A DNA stretch of 7,634 nt from Betaproteobacteria bacterium (lineage in GTDB: Bacteria > Pseudomonadota > Gammaproteobacteria > Burkholderiales > Casimicrobiaceae): contig PLYG01000030.1 in the NCBI GenBank assembly GCA_003153335.1, positions 6,422-14,055 of the forward strand, read 5' to 3'. Positions 6,251 to 7,634 of the stretch are shown piece after piece. Position numbers and translations under genes: made by a program. Within the stretch, counting starts at the first letter, position 1. Every line of letters starts with the position of its first letter. Below the pieces are notes generated by a model. It searched no databases and was not told the origin of the DNA. It saw only the letters and a list, made by a program, of their open reading frames with translations.

Positions 6251-6781
6251 CTACGCTACCGCCGGCACCGACGCCGCCGGCGGGTCGCCGGGACCTCGGT
6301 GGTCGACCTTGGGCAAGGTGCGCACCCATAGCAGCCACACGATCAGCACATCGAGCATGATCAGCGCCTGCCAGACATACAGGTGAGCCCACTCGAACAC
6401 GTTGTAGTTCCATTGCCCGAGATAGAACAAGCTGATGATGCGGATGACGTTCAGGCCCTGGACCGCGATGATCCCGGCAATCAGGCCGATGATCTTGTTA
6501 TTCCAGGGTGCCGGAAACGCCAGCATGGCCGCGATGAGCACAATGGTCGCCTCGACGCCATTGCAGCCGGCCTCGATCGATACCGCGAAGCCGTTGGCCG
6601 TGCTTTGCAGAATCTTCCCGGACACCAGCACATGGGGATCGAACCATTTGACCATGCCTGCGCTGATGGTCGCAAGAAAATTGGTCCACGGCACTACAAA
6701 GAATTCCTGCGCGGGTTCGGTCAGCTCACCACCGAACAGTACGCCCTGGATGACGAGGAAAAGAATGAAGAATTTGATCAT
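6251..6781 (-). CDS. xrtH: Exosortase H (XrtH), IPTL-CTERM-specific type
   Basis: A 176-residue inner-membrane cysteine transpeptidase/protease. Exosortases cut C-terminal sorting signals (CTERM: short motif, transmembrane helix, basic tail) and are thought to hand the protein on for surface attachment; XrtH is the type paired with IPTL-CTERM substrates. The catalytic residues are all present: Cys73 in EAGCNGVEA, Arg114 in NVIRIISL and His133 in EWAHLYVWQ. Membrane segments lie near residues 3-17, 32-46, 77-90, 96-120 and 136-153, followed by a short Pro/Ala-rich tail. The length fits the compact XrtH form, not the longer EpsH/XrtA proteins. The start at 6781 keeps the first helix (MIKFFILFLVIQGVLF) intact. 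No Shine-Dalgarno sequence precedes it, and a perfect TATAAT ends 8 bases upstream. No IPTL-CTERM protein is encoded in the window. The exosortase call is very strong, the H subtype strong. Confidence 0.9.
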   Translation of the reverse strand: MIKFFILFLVIQGVLFGGELTEPAQEFFVVPWTNFLATISAGMVKWFDPHVLVSGKILQSTANGFAVSIEAGCNGVEATIVLIAAMLAFPAPWNNKIIGLIAGIIAVQGLNVIRIISLFYLGQWNYNVFEWAHLYVWQALIMLDVLIVWLLWVRTLPKVDHRGPGDPPAASVPAVA

Positions 6782-6789
6782 GGCGCCGA

Positions 6790-6817
6790 ATTATAGCGCA
6801 GCGCCGGATCCTGTACA
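6790..6817 (-). promoter_or_regulatory. Promoter of xrtH, predicted to give a leaderless transcript
   Basis: On the minus strand TGTACA (6812-6817; 4 of 6 to the -35 consensus) is followed after 16 bases by a perfect TATAAT (6790-6795). The predicted start is about 6783, leaving roughly 2 bases before the xrtH ATG at 6781. The -35 lies inside an 8-base palindrome, CTGTACAG (6811-6818), a possible operator. The promoter lies in the 55-base gap after the upstream ABC gene, so xrtH need not depend on that operon. Confidence 0.55.
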
Positions 6818-6836
6818 GCGAGAGTGATACAAACTT

Positions 6837-7634
6837 CTATTCGCGTGGAATGATCGCAATGCCGGTTTCACCCAGTGTCAGCGCCACGTCCGTGCCGGCC
6901 ACTCGCAACGTCCGGACATCGGGTGAAATCACGAACTGCTCGCCCTGCGCGGTGGCGATGGTGTACTCGCAATAACCACCCAGATAGGCAGCCTTGACGA
7001 CCTTGCCGGCGATGGTACCTGCCGCCGCATCGCCGATACGCCACGCCTCCGGCCGCACGGCAACCGTCACCGGACCGGCGGCCAAGTCGCTGCGCGGCGA
7101 GGGCACCGTGAGGGCCCCCAGCGCAAGCTGCCCGTCCGCCGCCAGCACGCCTTCAAGCAGATTCGCGTCGCCGATAAAGCCGGCAATGAAGCGGTTGGCG
7201 GGCCGCTCGTAAAGTTCGCGCGGCGTGCCCATTTGCGCGATCACGCCCTGGTTCATCACAATGATGCGGTCCGACACGGCCAGCGCTTCGCTCTGGTCGT
7301 GCGTGACGTAGACGACGGTCAGCTTCAGGCGCTGTTGCAAGGCGCGGATCTCCTCGCGCATTTGCCGGCGCAGGCGCGCATCGAGGTTGGACAGCGGCTC
7401 GTCGAACAGCAATATCGCCGGCTCGAGTATCAGTGCACGCGCCACGGCAACCCGCTGTTGTTGCCCGCCCGACAATTCCGATGGCCAGCGCTGTGACAAT
7501 CCGGTCAGCCCAACGCCGGCCAGCGTAGCCTCCGCCCGTTCGTGCGCAGTCTTCTTCGGCGTCCCGCTGACGATCAGGCCATAGGCAACGTTATCCACTA
7601 CCCGCATGTGCGGAAACAGCGCGTAGCTCTGGAA
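6837..7634 (-). CDS. ABC transporter ATP-binding protein with TOBE domain (MalK/PotA/FbpC type), 5' end beyond the window
   Basis: The last 265 codons of an importer ATPase; the reading frame runs off the right edge, so Walker A is not seen. It opens with FQSYALFPHM, the Q-loop region. Numbered from the Met at 7607, the signature LSGGQQQR is at 45-52, Walker B ILLFDEP at 65-71, the D-loop SNLD at 73-76 and the switch His in VYVTHDQSEA at 99-108. The segment after about residue 145 (FIGDANLLEG, then VAVRPEAWRI at 182-191, up to the end) is a TOBE-type regulatory domain. The family energises uptake of polyamines, ferric iron, sugars, thiamine or phosphonates; the substrate cannot be told from the ATPase alone. 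Permease and binding-protein genes are not in the window and, if present, would lie upstream, to the right. It is unrelated to the aap importer (different ATPase subfamily). No clear terminator follows its stop. Confidence 0.9.
   Translation of the reverse strand, partial: FQSYALFPHMRVVDNVAYGLIVSGTPKKTAHERAEATLAGVGLTGLSQRWPSELSGGQQQRVAVARALILEPAILLFDEPLSNLDARLRRQMREEIRALQQRLKLTVVYVTHDQSEALAVSDRIIVMNQGVIAQMGTPRELYERPANRFIAGFIGDANLLEGVLAADGQLALGALTVPSPRSDLAAGPVTVAVRPEAWRIGDAAAGTIAGKVVKAAYLGGYCEYTIATAQGEQFVISPDVRTLRVAGTDVALTLGETGIAIIPRE

Noticed and set aside
6811..6818. CTGTACAG as a LexA box
   Set aside because: LexA sites in proteobacteria need CTGT and ACAG separated by about 8 bases; here the half-sites abut. 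Kept only as a generic palindrome in the xrtH promoter.

Overview
The window is GC-rich, gene-dense chromosomal DNA from a proteobacterium. A betaproteobacterium is most likely, inferred from the high-GC codon use, an Aap-type amino-acid importer and an exosortase H (XrtH) cassette. No rRNA, tRNA, CRISPR array, transposase, integrase or phage gene was seen. Both window edges cut through genes.

Left block (1-3685, minus strand): an aapJ-aapQ-aapM-aapP operon for a polar/general L-amino-acid ABC importer. It is read right to left: periplasmic binding protein (2651-3685), two permeases (1314-2492 and 191-1300), then the ATPase, of which only the first 51 codons (1-154) are present. The 158-base gap between aapJ and aapQ contains a perfect 12-bp stem-loop just after the aapJ stop and a small hairpin holding the aapQ ribosome binding site. 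This layout fits strong binding-protein expression and weaker permease expression.

Middle block (3686-5548): a 195-base divergent intergenic region drives aapJ leftward and an AMP-forming acyl-CoA synthetase gene (3881-5548, plus strand) rightward. The synthetase has all core adenylation motifs and a Gly where acetyl-CoA synthetases carry a pocket-closing Trp, so a substrate larger than acetate is likely.

Right block (5572-6781, minus strand, convergent with the synthetase): a two-gene exosortase H cassette. XrtH (6251-6781) keeps the Cys/Arg/His catalytic residues. It is followed by a multi-pass membrane protein of the XrtH-associated type (5572-6180). XrtH enzymes process IPTL-CTERM proteins on their way to the cell surface; no such substrate is encoded here. 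Both genes start unusually. xrtH has a near-consensus promoter ending 8 bases before its ATG and no visible ribosome binding site, which suggests a leaderless message. The second gene's only strong ribosome binding site serves a 12-codon mini-ORF that ends 2 bases before its ATG.

Right edge (6837-7634, minus strand): the C-terminal part of a MalK/PotA/FbpC-type ABC ATPase with a TOBE domain. It belongs to a different importer whose other genes would lie beyond the window. I see no wholly new system; the exosortase cassette and its odd translation starts are the most worthwhile items.
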